Assembly (NCBI RefSeq): GCF_021730435.1
Contig: NZ_JABWGX010000015.1
Location: 1-64,000, forward strand
Direction of reading: 5' to 3'
Length of the DNA: 64,000 nucleotides
DNA from: Xanthobacter agilis
Lineage (GTDB): Bacteria; Pseudomonadota; Alphaproteobacteria; Rhizobiales; Xanthobacteraceae
A program made the position numbers and the translations under genes. The notes under the pieces were generated by a model that worked only from the letters and a program-made list of their open reading frames with translations, made no database searches and was not told the DNA's origin. The stretch's first letter is position 1; each line of letters opens with the position of its first letter. Below, piece by piece: positions 33,584-41,873 of the stretch.

Positions 33584-33631
33584 GAGTCGGCGAGCGCGCA
33601 AGACGCTCCGGCCGGTCCCGCCGGGGCTTTC

Positions 33632-34348
33632 TCAATCGTCCGAATAGCGCTGCTCGGCCCAGGGCTCGCCGCGCATGTGGTAGCCGCGCCGTTCCCAGAA
33701 GCCGGCCTTGTCGGCGCCGATCACCTCGATCTTGCGCAGCCACTTAGCGCTTTTCCAGAAATAAAGATGCGGCACCACCACCCGCACCGGTCCGCCATGA
33801 ACGCGGGACAGCGGCGCGCCTTCCCACGAATGGGCGATGAGGGCGTCCGGGTCGGCGAAATCCTCCAGCAGCAGATTGGTGGTGTAGCCGTCATGGCTGC
33901 GCAGCATCACCGCGCGCGCGTCCGCCGTCGGGCGCACGATGTCGAGCAGGGTGCGGGTGGTCACCCCCTGCCAGGCGTTGTCATAGCGCGACCATGTGGT
34001 GACGCAGTGGATATCGCTGACGCGCCGGGTCTGCGGCAGCGCCATGAAGGCGGTCCAATCCCAGGAGGCGGGGGCTTCCACCGCGCCGGTGACGTCGAGC
34101 CGGAACGCGGCCAGCGGCACGTCCGGCTGTTCGCCGAGGTCCAGCACCGGCCAGTCCTGCACCAGATGCTGGCCGGGCGGCAGGCGATCCCGCGCCGGCT
34201 GGCCCGGCCGGCCGGTGAGGAAGCGGTGCTCCCGCGCCCATCGGGTCTTGGTGGCGGTGAGCTTGGTGGGCTCCGCCGGGCCGGCTTCAGGGGGCGGGGC
34301 CGCGGTGGTCGCGTCCTCCGGTGCGGGGTCGTGGATGTGGTCGCTCAT
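33632..34348 (-). CDS. Sulfite oxidase-like molybdopterin oxidoreductase
   Basis: 238-residue single-domain protein of the SUOX/YedY-like molybdopterin fold. The Mo-ligating cysteine lies in SDIHCVTTWSRYDNAWQGV; other conserved patches are AVMLRSHDGYTTNL and GAPLSRVHGGPVRVVVPHLY. It lacks a signal peptide and heme or dimerisation domains, so it is probably cytoplasmic; the electron partner and substrate are unknown. Start ATG 34348 is preferred over 34372. It depends on molybdenum cofactor, linking it to the modABC importer at the left of the window. Confidence 0.85.
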   Translation of the reverse strand: MSDHIHDPAPEDATTAAPPPEAGPAEPTKLTATKTRWAREHRFLTGRPGQPARDRLPPGQHLVQDWPVLDLGEQPDVPLAAFRLDVTGAVEAPASWDWTAFMALPQTRRVSDIHCVTTWSRYDNAWQGVTTRTLLDIVRPTADARAVMLRSHDGYTTNLLLEDFADPDALIAHSWEGAPLSRVHGGPVRVVVPHLYFWKSAKWLRKIEVIGADKAGFWERRGYHMRGEPWAEQRYSDD

Positions 34349-34558
34349 GGGGGCAGCTCCAAGCGAGATCACGGCGAGTATAACATGAGCGCGTCCGCTG
34401 GCGGGATCGCCCGGCCGCCCGGCGTGCGGGAGGCGCCTTACGCTCGCGCGGGGAAAAGGCTAGAAGGCGGGTGGAGCGATTGCGCCGCGCCTTTGCCGCC
34501 CCATCTAAGGGACGAAGCAGGGCCGCGGGGTCGCGGGCAGGGATCGAGGAGCCGATAC

Positions 34559-35488
34559 ATGCTGTTCAATCAGCCGGGCGCCAGCGGCGCGGCAGCGGGC
34601 AATGGCGGGGCGGCGCCCGCCGGTGACATCATCGACGTCACCACCGAGAGCTTCCTGAAGGACGTGATGGAGGAATCCAAGCACCGCCCGGTGCTGGTGG
34701 ATTTCTGGGCGCCCTGGTGCGGGCCCTGCAAGAGCCTCGGTCCGATCCTTGAGAAGGTGGTGAAGGACGCCAAGGGCAAGGTGCGCCTCGCCAAGATGAA
34801 CATCGACGACCATCCGGTCATTCCCGGCAAGCTCGGCATCCAGTCCGTCCCCACCGTCTACGCCTTCGTGGGCGGGCAGCCGGTGGACGGCTTCATGGGC
34901 GCCCTGCCGGAAGGGCAGGTGAAGGGCTTCGTGGACCGCCTGATCGGCGGGGAAGCCGGGAACGACGTGGCGGACGTGCTGGCATCCGCCGAAGCGGCGC
35001 TGGCCGAGCATGACCTCGCCGGCGCGGCCGAGATCTTCGCCGCCGTGCTGGGCGAAGACCCGACCAATCTCGCGGCCCTCGCCGGGCTGGTGCGGACCCA
35101 GATTCAGGCCGGCGCCCTGGAGCAGGCGAAGGCGACGCTCGCCTCGGTGCCCGCGGACAAGGCCAATGACCCGGCCATCTCCGCCGCCCGCGCGGCGCTT
35201 GAGATCGCCGAGCAGGCGGCGGCCCTGGGCGACCTTGCCACCCTGCAGGCCAAGGTGGATATCGACCCGGCCGATCACCAGTCCCGGTTCGAGCTGGCGC
35301 TGGCGCTCAATGCGCGCGGGCGGCGCGAGGATGCGCTCATCCACCTGCTCGACATCGTCAAGCGCGACCGCGCCTGGAACGAGGACGCCGCCCGCAAGCA
35401 GCTGGTGCAGCTGTTCGAGGCGTGGGGCGCCGCCGATCCGCTCACCCTTTCCGGCCGCAAGAAGCTGTCGGCGATCATGTTCGCCTGA
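34559..35488 (+). CDS. cnoX: CnoX/YbbN-type thioredoxin with TPR domain
   Basis: 309-residue co-chaperone: an N-terminal thioredoxin fold with active-site WAPWCGPCK, then a TPR-like helical half (about residues 140-309, including LASAEAALAEHDLAGAAEIF). CnoX proteins hold oxidised substrates and pass them to GroEL or DnaK. Unlike E. coli CnoX (SxxC), this one keeps CxxC, suggesting real reductase activity, as in other alphaproteobacteria. GAGGAG precedes the ATG at 34559. The LON-domain gene begins 13 bases after its stop, a conserved pair. Confidence 0.9.
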   Translation: MLFNQPGASGAAAGNGGAAPAGDIIDVTTESFLKDVMEESKHRPVLVDFWAPWCGPCKSLGPILEKVVKDAKGKVRLAKMNIDDHPVIPGKLGIQSVPTVYAFVGGQPVDGFMGALPEGQVKGFVDRLIGGEAGNDVADVLASAEAALAEHDLAGAAEIFAAVLGEDPTNLAALAGLVRTQIQAGALEQAKATLASVPADKANDPAISAARAALEIAEQAAALGDLATLQAKVDIDPADHQSRFELALALNARGRREDALIHLLDIVKRDRAWNEDAARKQLVQLFEAWGAADPLTLSGRKKLSAIMFA

Positions 35489-35501
35489 AGGATTTTCGCC
35501 C

Positions 35502-36170
35502 GTGGCCTCCCACAAGACCTATCTTTCGCCGGCGGATCTGCCGCCGGTGATCCCGGTGTTTCCGCTCACCGGCGCGCTGCTGCTGCCACGGGCGGAGCTG
35601 CCGCTGAACATCTTCGAGCCACGCTACCTTGCGATGGTGGATGCGGTGCTCGGCGGCGGTCGCCTCATCGGCATGGTGCAGCCGGACGACGCCGCGCCGG
35701 CCACCGTGCACGGCCCGGCGCTCCACAAGGTGGGGTGCCTCGGCCGGCTGACCGAGTTCAGCGAAACCGGAGACGGGCGTTATCTCATCACGTTGACCGG
35801 CATCTGCCGGTATCGGATCGTGGAAGAGATGGCCGTCACCACCCCGTACCGACAGGTGCGGATCGATGCCGCGCCGTTCGCCTCGGATTTCGAGACGGCG
35901 GGGGAGGCCGAGGTGGACCGGGGCGCGCTTCTGGATGCGCTGGCGGCCTTCCTCGACGCCAACAAGCTTGAGGCGGACTGGGACGGCATCCGCGAGGCCG
36001 GCACCGAGACCCTGGTGAACACCTTATCGGTGATGTCGCCCTATGGCGCCCTGGAAAAGCAGGCGCTCCTGGAGGCGGAGACCCTGAAGGCGCGCGCCGA
36101 CATGCTGGTCGCCATCACTCAGATGCTGCTGGCGCGCATGCCGGGCGACGGCGAAGGGTCGTTGCAGTAA
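35502..36170 (+). CDS. LON N-terminal substrate-binding domain protein
   Basis: 222-residue protein consisting only of the Lon substrate-binding (PUA-like and helical) domain: VIPVFPLTGALLLPRAELPLNIFEPRYLAMVD at its start, then GCLGRLTEFSETGDGRYLITLTG. No ATPase or protease domain is present. Such stand-alone proteins occur next to cnoX in many alphaproteobacteria and may help recognise misfolded substrates. GTG at 35502 follows AAGGA. Confidence 0.88.
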   Translation: MASHKTYLSPADLPPVIPVFPLTGALLLPRAELPLNIFEPRYLAMVDAVLGGGRLIGMVQPDDAAPATVHGPALHKVGCLGRLTEFSETGDGRYLITLTGICRYRIVEEMAVTTPYRQVRIDAAPFASDFETAGEAEVDRGALLDALAAFLDANKLEADWDGIREAGTETLVNTLSVMSPYGALEKQALLEAETLKARADMLVAITQMLLARMPGDGEGSLQ

Positions 36171-36209
36171 GACGAAAGCCGCGGCGGGCAGGCACGCTGC
36201 GCCGGGGCC

Positions 36210-36557
36210 TTACGGCTCCACGGCGAAGCGCAGCTTGCCGGCGGGGGCGAGGGTGCGCAGGTCGAAGGTGCGGATCTCGGTGGCGCCGTTGACATCGAGC
36301 ACCACCACCACCACGTCACCGGAGACCGTGGTCGTGGCGATCTTTGCCCCCTTGGGCAGAAGGGCGGTGACCTCGCCGGTGGCGAGGGGCTGGGCGCGCA
36401 TCATGCGGTAGCTGATGACGCCAAGCACCGCCGCCACGCCCAGCACCATCACCAGAATGGACATGCTGGAAAAGCGCCGGAATTTGGCGATGACCCGTTC
36501 CTGCTCCGGCGTCAGCGCCTCGTCGGGGGTGTCGGGAGGGGGCGGGCGATGGAACAT
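36210..36557 (-). CDS. Small conserved membrane protein (DUF6476-like)
   Basis: 115-residue protein with one transmembrane helix (about residues 33-52, MSILVMVLGVAAVLGVISY), a Pro-rich cytoplasmic N terminus and a periplasmic beta-rich tail (ALLPKGAKIATTTVSGDVVVVVLDV). No function is known to me; it matches small conserved hypothetical proteins of Hyphomicrobiales. Its ATG at 36557 is only 28 bases from the divergent rluD-type start, so the two promoters must overlap or sit inside the genes. Confidence 0.7.
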   Translation of the reverse strand: MFHRPPPPDTPDEALTPEQERVIAKFRRFSSMSILVMVLGVAAVLGVISYRMMRAQPLATGEVTALLPKGAKIATTTVSGDVVVVVLDVNGATEIRTFDLRTLAPAGKLRFAVEP

Positions 36558-36585
36558 GAGTGACCTTTGGCGGACCTGGTGATGA

Positions 36586-37686
36586 ATGAACAAGACTGAC
36601 GCGCGGATCATGGACGACAACGCGGCCGCCGACATCCTCGACGACGAGGTCGAGACCGGCCTCGACGGCGTGAGCGCGCTGGAACTCACCCTGACGGCAC
36701 AGGCGGAGGACCACGGCGCGCGGCTCGACCGCGTCCTTGCCCGCCTCGCGCCCGACCTCAGCCGCACCCGCATTCAGCGGCTGGTGGCGGAGGGACAGGT
36801 GCGCGCCGGCGGGCGTGTGGTAGGCGACGCGGCGGGGCGGGTCAATGCCGGGGAGGTGTTCACGCTCCTCCTGCCGCCCCCGGAACCGGCCGAGCCGGCG
36901 CCGGAGGACATCCCGCTCGCGGTGGCCTATGAGGACGATCACCTGATCGTCATCGACAAGCCGGCGGGGCTGGTGGTGCATCCCGCGCCGGGCCATGCCT
37001 CGGGCACCCTGGTGAACGCGCTGCTGCACCATTGCGGCGACACCCTGTCGGGCATCGGCGGGGTGAAGCGGCCGGGGATCGTCCATCGCATCGACAAGGA
37101 TACCTCCGGCCTGCTGGTGGTGGCGAAATCGGACAAGGCCCACCAGGGACTTGCCGCCCAGTTCGCCGACCATGGCCGGACCGGCCCGCTGGAGCGGGCC
37201 TATTTCGCTTTCGTGTGGGGGGTGCCGGACCTGCGCGGCACGGTGGATGCGCCGCTCGACCGTCACGCCACCCATCGCCAGAAGATGGCGGTGCGTCCGT
37301 CCGGGCGGCAGGCCATCACCCATTGGCAGGTGGTGGAGACCTATGCCGGCGCCGACGGTACGCCGGTGGCGAGCCTCCTGGAATGTCGGCTGGAAACCGG
37401 GCGGACCCACCAGATCCGCGTCCATATGGCGCATGTGGGCCATCCGCTGCTGGGCGACGAGGTTTATGGCCAGGGCTTCCGCACCAAGGCCACGCGGCTC
37501 GGTGCCGAGGCGCGGGAGCTGTTGGCGCATCTGAACCGCCAAGCGCTTCATGCGGCGCGGCTTGGCTTCTCCCATCCGGTGAGCGGGGCGGATCTGTCCT
37601 TCGAGAGCGCGCTGCCGCCGGACCTCTCGGCTCTGCGCGCGGCCTTGTCGATTCCGCTCCGCACTCGCGCCGACGTGAGGGGATGA
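36586..37686 (+). CDS. rluD: RluD-family ribosomal RNA pseudouridine synthase
   Basis: 366-residue RluA/RluD-family enzyme. An S4-like RNA-binding domain (ARLDRVLARLAPDLSRTRIQ) is followed by the catalytic core with the active-site Asp in HRIDKDTSGLLVVAK and LETGRTHQIRVHMAHVGHPLLGD. RluD modifies the helix 69 loop of 23S rRNA in E. coli; assignment to RluD rather than RluC or RluA is likely from domain layout. The first 30 residues are acidic and may be an extension, as an ATG at 36610 is an alternative start. rpoH follows 112 bases downstream. Confidence 0.87.
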   Translation: MNKTDARIMDDNAAADILDDEVETGLDGVSALELTLTAQAEDHGARLDRVLARLAPDLSRTRIQRLVAEGQVRAGGRVVGDAAGRVNAGEVFTLLLPPPEPAEPAPEDIPLAVAYEDDHLIVIDKPAGLVVHPAPGHASGTLVNALLHHCGDTLSGIGGVKRPGIVHRIDKDTSGLLVVAKSDKAHQGLAAQFADHGRTGPLERAYFAFVWGVPDLRGTVDAPLDRHATHRQKMAVRPSGRQAITHWQVVETYAGADGTPVASLLECRLETGRTHQIRVHMAHVGHPLLGDEVYGQGFRTKATRLGAEARELLAHLNRQALHAARLGFSHPVSGADLSFESALPPDLSALRAALSIPLRTRADVRG

Positions 37687-37798
37687 AACCTATTCGCCGT
37701 CGCAAGTGTTCTGTATGGTTGAGAGTTGCGGCGGGCGTCATGCAGCCGTGCGCGCGGTCGCCCGCCATCGGGGGCCGCAGGAACAGGAGGCATCCTCC

Positions 37799-38776
37799 AT
37801 GGCGAAGACCATGAGCATCCCCTCGGCCGAGGGGGGGCTGACACGGTACCTCGAGGAAATCCGTCGGTTTCCCATGTTGGAGCCGCAGGAAGAATATATG
37901 CTCGCCAAAAGCTGGCGCGAGCACGGGGACCGGGACGCCGCTCACAAGCTGGTGACAAGCCATCTGCGCCTCGTGGCGAAGATCGCCATGGGCTACCGTG
38001 GCTATGGCCTGCCCATCTCGGAGGTGATCTCTGAGGGCAATGTGGGCCTCATGCAGGCCGTGAAGCGGTTCGAGCCCGAGAAGGGCTTCCGCCTTGCCAC
38101 CTATGCCATGTGGTGGATCCGCGCCTCCATCCAGGAATACATCCTGCGGTCCTGGAGCCTCGTGAAGATGGGGACCACGGCGGCGCAGAAGAAGCTGTTC
38201 TTCAATCTGCGCAAGGCCAAGAGCCAGATTTCCGCGTTCGACGAGGGCGACCTCAAGCCCGACCAGGTGGCGCAGATCGCCACCAAGCTGGGGGTGAGCG
38301 AGCAGGAGGTGGTGGACATGAACCGCCGCCTCAGCGGCGACGCCTCCCTGAACGCGCCGATCCGCGAGGATTCGGAGGGCGGGGAGTGGCAGGACTGGCT
38401 GGTGGACGACAGCCTCGACCAGGAAGAGCAACTCGCCGAGACCGAGGAACTGGACAACCGCCGCTCGGCGCTGGCCGGTGCCTTGTCCGTGCTCAATGAA
38501 CGCGAGCGCCGCATCTTCGAGGCCCGCCGCCTGTCGGAAGACCCGATGACGCTGGAGGACCTTGCCGCGGAGTTCGGGGTTTCCCGCGAGCGGGTGCGCC
38601 AGATCGAGGTGCGGGCGTTCGAGAAGGTGCAGAAGGCGGTCATGGACCGCATGCGCGCCTCAGTGGGCGGCCCGGAGGACGAGGTGTCCCTGCCCGCGAA
38701 TGGCAAGGAGCCGCGTGCCCCGGCGAAGGTCTCCGGCAAGATGTCGGCCGGCAAAGCGGCCCCGGCGCCGGTCTGA
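37799..38776 (+). CDS. rpoH: RNA polymerase heat-shock sigma factor RpoH
   Basis: 325-residue sigma-32. Region 2 is visible in LVTSHLRLVAKIAMGYRGYG and FRLATYAMWWIRASIQEYIL, the RpoH box in QKKLFFNLRKAK, and region 4 in LEDLAAEFGVSRERVRQIEVRA. It directs transcription of chaperones and proteases upon heat stress. The C-terminal 40 residues are a Lys/Ala/Pro tail beyond sigma domain 4. ATG 37799 has AGGAGG 8 bases upstream. The nearby cnoX/LON genes are proteostasis-related, though no shared promoter was seen. Confidence 0.95.
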   Translation: MAKTMSIPSAEGGLTRYLEEIRRFPMLEPQEEYMLAKSWREHGDRDAAHKLVTSHLRLVAKIAMGYRGYGLPISEVISEGNVGLMQAVKRFEPEKGFRLATYAMWWIRASIQEYILRSWSLVKMGTTAAQKKLFFNLRKAKSQISAFDEGDLKPDQVAQIATKLGVSEQEVVDMNRRLSGDASLNAPIREDSEGGEWQDWLVDDSLDQEEQLAETEELDNRRSALAGALSVLNERERRIFEARRLSEDPMTLEDLAAEFGVSRERVRQIEVRAFEKVQKAVMDRMRASVGGPEDEVSLPANGKEPRAPAKVSGKMSAGKAAPAPV

Positions 38777-38807
38777 ACCGGTCTTCCGCCGACGGATGCA
38801 AGAAGGG

Positions 38808-38835
38808 GTGCCGGCAAGACGGATGCCGCCGGCAC
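38808..38835. terminator. Hairpin after rpoH
   Basis: GTGCCGGC at 38808-38815 pairs with GCCGGCAC at 38828-38835 over a 12-base loop, 31 bases after the rpoH stop and before the convergent DUF1178 gene. No U-tract; a probable transcript end. Confidence 0.45.
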
Positions 38836-38892
38836 GGACGGGGACGAGGCGTTCCGGCGTAACCCCATCGGCGCAGGTCGAGGATCGCGGCT

Positions 38893-38916
38893 GATGGGTC
38901 AGTTGATGGGTCAGTT
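38893..38916. repeat. Two 12-base direct repeats at the DUF1178 stop
   Basis: Two perfect copies of GATGGGTCAGTT stand head to tail; the DUF1178 stop (38911-38913) lies in the second copy. Another short tandem duplication at a gene end, like those at gspG and ispA. Confidence 0.8.
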
Positions 38917-39405
38917 GCGGTCGTCTGGCAGGATGGGCAGGGGGAAGACTTCGACCTCATCCTCTCTCAAGGCTTCGACTTCGTCCGGTGTTGCCTCGCC
39001 GTAGATGGAGCGATGTTCCACCTCGCCGTCATGCATCTTGCGGGCGAGGTCCGCAAATTCATCGCCTACATAATCGGACGTCTTGACCACATGCTCACGC
39101 AGCTTGCGCATGAGGCTGCGCAACTCCGCCTCGGGCTGGGAGAGCATCGGCAGAGCGGGCTTGCCCTCGGCGTCCGCGGGCGGGGGCTCGGCCGCGTCGC
39201 GCGCGGGGTCGGCGCGCGCCAGATCGGTGCGCGCGAGGTCCGTGCGGGCAACGGAGGGCGCCATCACGGCCTTCTCCACCTGCGTGGACGTGCAGACGGG
39301 ACAACTCACCAGCTGGCGCGCCCGCTGGCTTTCATAGCTGGCGGAGGAGGGGAACCAGCTGTCGAAGCGGTGCCCCGCCGCGCATTGAAGGGTGTAGAGG
39401 ATCAC
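38911..39405 (-). CDS. DUF1178-family protein
   Basis: 164-residue protein with an N-terminal zinc-ribbon-like part: LQCAAGHRFDSWFPSS and SCPVCTST give cysteines C8, C35 and C38, with C-terminal AEL-RSLMRKLREHVVKTSDYVGDEF and a RSIYGEATPDEVEALREDEV segment typical of DUF1178. Function unknown. The middle has a repeated five-residue unit (ARTDL). Its ATG overlaps the amidase stop by 4 bases, and the pair is conserved in alphaproteobacteria. Confidence 0.88.
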   Translation of the reverse strand: MILYTLQCAAGHRFDSWFPSSASYESQRARQLVSCPVCTSTQVEKAVMAPSVARTDLARTDLARADPARDAAEPPPADAEGKPALPMLSQPEAELRSLMRKLREHVVKTSDYVGDEFADLARKMHDGEVEHRSIYGEATPDEVEALREDEVEVFPLPILPDDRN

Positions 39406-40286
39406 GATCTGCGCTCCACCACATGCAGCCGCCCCACCGGCTGCGCTTCCGCCACCTCGAACCGGCGCCCGTTGCTGAGGGACGGGATGCGCGCGCGGGC
39501 GGAGGCCACCTCCTTCATGTCGATCTCCGCGAGGATCACGCCGGGATCGGTGCCGCCCTCGGCGATGACGCGGCCCCAGGGGTCCACGATGAGGGAGTGG
39601 CCGTAAGTTTCGCGCCCGTTCTCATGCTTACCGCCCTGGGCGGCGGCCAGCACATAAGCGCCGGTCTCGATGGCGCGCGCGCGCAGCAGCACATGCCAAT
39701 GGGCCTCGCCGGTGGGCCGGGTGAAGGCGGAAGGCACGGTGAGCACCTTGGCCCCGGCTTCCGCCAGCGCCCGGTAGAGCGCGGGAAAGCGCAGGTCATA
39801 GCAGATGGTCAGGCCGATGCGGATGGCGTCCACATCCGCCGTCACTGCGCGTTCGCCGGGCCGGTAGGCGCCGGATTCGCGGTAGCTCTCGCCATTGCCC
39901 AGATCGACGTCGAACATGTGGATCTTGTCGTAGCGGGCGGAAATCTCGCCCTCCGGATCGATCAGGATGGCGCGGTTCACGGCCCTGGCATCGGAGATCT
40001 TGAGCGCGAGCGAGCCGATATGCAGATGGATCTTCAGCTCACGCGCGAGGTCACGCAGGGCGGCAAGGGTGGTATCCTTGTGCTCTTCCGCCAACTGCTC
40101 GAACAGGCGCGCGCGGTCGAGTTCCATGATGTTGGTGGTCTCGGGCGTCTGCACATAGCGCGCTCCGTCCGCCGCCGCCGCGCGGATCAGGGCGGATACG
40201 GCGTCGAGATTGGCGGCGGGGTCGCGGCCGGTCCGCAACTGCACGAGGCCGACACGCAAGGTTTGAGCAGTCTCGAGGGAGGTCAT
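39402..40286 (-). CDS. Nitrilase-family carbon-nitrogen hydrolase
   Basis: 294-residue amidase of the Nit1/Nit2-like branch, whose studied members hydrolyse deaminated glutathione. The Glu-Lys-Cys triad is E49 (TPET), K121 (YDKIHMFD) and C162 (TICYDLRFP); a fourth conserved site is [13 protein letters not shown]. It is cytoplasmic. It precedes DUF1178 in an overlapping pair; glutaredoxin and ComF lie upstream on the same strand, a glutathione-related neighbourhood that fits a repair role. The specific substrate is not proven by sequence. Confidence 0.88.
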   Translation of the reverse strand: MTSLETAQTLRVGLVQLRTGRDPAANLDAVSALIRAAAADGARYVQTPETTNIMELDRARLFEQLAEEHKDTTLAALRDLARELKIHLHIGSLALKISDARAVNRAILIDPEGEISARYDKIHMFDVDLGNGESYRESGAYRPGERAVTADVDAIRIGLTICYDLRFPALYRALAEAGAKVLTVPSAFTRPTGEAHWHVLLRARAIETGAYVLAAAQGGKHENGRETYGHSLIVDPWGRVIAEGGTDPGVILAEIDMKEVASARARIPSLSNGRRFEVAEAQPVGRLHVVERRS

Positions 40287-40629
40287 TCAGCTGACTTTCG
40301 CTATCCGGCGGGCATGGCGCGCCGAGCCGGCGCTGGCACTCGGGGGAGCCCCTTCATCAGGAAAGATAGTGCGTGTTCGCGCCTTTGGAACGGGCGTGGA
40401 GCGGTGTTCCGGGTCGCATCTTCGCGAGGCTGGCGGGCCGCGGGGGATCCGCGCGCCCGATGACAAAGATGCAGGCCCAAAGATTGAGGCCTCGCGGGTC
40501 TGTGAACCGCGAAGGTCGATCCCGTTCGCGCAGTCTGCCGACGGGGCGGCGCGGGACCGACGGCAAGAAAATACGCGTTGCCAATGTGTTGGCTCCAGTG
40601 GTCTGGAGCCAGGGCGAACCTGAAGGGGC
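40287..40629. other. Spacer between amidase and glutaredoxin genes
   Basis: About 343 bases that I could not assign to a gene, unusual within a same-strand cluster. It contains a perfect hairpin TGGCTCCA/TGGAGCCA at 40590-40611 just below the grxC stop, probably ending that transcript. The remainder is low-information, GC-rich sequence with short AT patches near 40560 and 40365; a decayed gene is possible but not shown. Confidence 0.4.
40590..40611. terminator. Hairpin downstream of grxC
   Basis: Perfect 8-base-pair stem (TGGCTCCA and TGGAGCCA) around a 6-base loop, 19 bases after the minus-strand grxC stop. No U-tract; transcription end is the likely role. Confidence 0.45.
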
Positions 40630-40884
40630 CTAGGCCGCGAGCGCGTCGAGGCGCCCGGCGCGGTCCAGGGCATAGAGATCATCGCAGCCGCCGACATGGG
40701 CGTCACCGATGAAGATCTGCGGGACGCTCGTGCGCCCCCCGGCGAGGCGGGACATTTCCTGCTGGCCTTCGGCATCGGTGGTCACGTCGATCTCGGTGAA
40801 GGTCCAGCCCTTGCGGCGCAGCAATTCCTTTGCGGAATGGCAATAAGGACACCAGCTCTTGGTATAAATGACAATCTGCTTCAT
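40630..40884 (-). CDS. grxC: Glutaredoxin 3
   Basis: 84-residue dithiol glutaredoxin. The active site is CPYC (C12-C15); TSVPQIFIGD holds the cis-proline, and GGCDDLYALD binds glutathione. It reduces disulfides with glutathione. The length is typical for GrxC. It lies downstream of comF on the same strand with a 68-base gap. Confidence 0.95.
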   Translation of the reverse strand: MKQIVIYTKSWCPYCHSAKELLRRKGWTFTEIDVTTDAEGQQEMSRLAGGRTSVPQIFIGDAHVGGCDDLYALDRAGRLDALAA

Positions 40885-40952
40885 GGGCCGTCACATTCGG
40901 GGGCATGTGGGACGGCGGATCCGCCGTCATGAAAGTGACGTATCATAAGGCT

Positions 40953-41726
40953 TCACGCGAAGTCGACAACACGCGCAAATGTGAGCGCGTCCACATGGGA
41001 TGCCCCGGCGCGCCGCAGCACGCGGGCACAGGCATCGAGGGTCGCGCCGGTGGTATAGACATCGTCCACCAGAAGGATGCGCCGGCCCGGCAGAGCGGAT
41101 GCTGCATCGCTGCATGGCGCAAAGGCGTCCGCCACGTTCGCGCGCCGCTCCGACCGGCCGAGCCGGGTCTGCGAGGGGGTGGGGCGCCGGCGCTTGATGA
41201 GATCCGTGCGGATCTTCAGCCGACCCGCCGGGGCGAGATGTCGCGCCAGGAGGGCGGCTTGATTGAACCGCCGGCGCCAGAGCCGCAGCGGATGCAGCGG
41301 CACCGGCACCACCAGATCCGCCTCGGCCACCAGATCCCGGCCGGCGAGGGCCATGAGGCGGGCCATGGGGGCGGCCACGTCGAGACGATCGGCATATTTG
41401 AGATTGTGGACGAGCTGGCGCGCCACATCGGTGAAGACCACCGCCGCCCGCGCCCGGTCGAAGGCCGGGGGGTGATCGATGGCCTCGGCGGAGAGAAGGG
41501 GGGCGGCAAGGCCACCGTCATGGGGCAGGGGCTGGCCGGTGCGCGCGCAATAGGGCGGGGTGATGAAGACCAGCGTGGACCAGCACGCGCCGCATAGGCC
41601 GCCCGCGTCGGCGGTCACGCGGCCGCAGGCGATGCAGGTGTGCGGCAACGCGAGGCTGAGCACCCCCGCGCCCAGCCGCCTCACGGCCCGTCCCACGCGC
41701 TTCAGCCGGAAGGCCACATCGTCCAT
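40953..41726 (-). CDS. ComF-family phosphoribosyltransferase-like protein
   Basis: 257-residue ComF-like protein. An N-terminal zinc finger (HTCIACGRVTADAGGLCGACW) precedes a PRTase fold with the PRPP motif ILLVDDVYTTGATLDAC. In naturally competent bacteria ComF takes part in DNA uptake; in most others the role is unclear. The ATG at 41726 is chosen; upstream in-frame codons to 41843 add an unrelated tail. Divergent from mutL over 147 bases. Confidence 0.9.
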   Translation of the reverse strand: MDDVAFRLKRVGRAVRRLGAGVLSLALPHTCIACGRVTADAGGLCGACWSTLVFITPPYCARTGQPLPHDGGLAAPLLSAEAIDHPPAFDRARAAVVFTDVARQLVHNLKYADRLDVAAPMARLMALAGRDLVAEADLVVPVPLHPLRLWRRRFNQAALLARHLAPAGRLKIRTDLIKRRRPTPSQTRLGRSERRANVADAFAPCSDAASALPGRRILLVDDVYTTGATLDACARVLRRAGASHVDALTFARVVDFA

Positions 41727-41873
41727 CGCGTTCCCGCCCGTCTGCGCTCCGGACGGAATGATGGACGGCGAGGCGGGGCGGTGTAAAGGCGGGGACAGCG
41801 CCGGCCGTGTCCGCGGAGCCGCCATGATCCGCGTTAACATCACGTTTCATCTTGTCTTGAGTCGAAGGTGCCC

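Noticed and set aside
37680-37798. Heat-shock sigma-32 promoter upstream of rpoH
   Set aside because: No clear CTTGAA-like -35 with a matching -10 could be found by eye.
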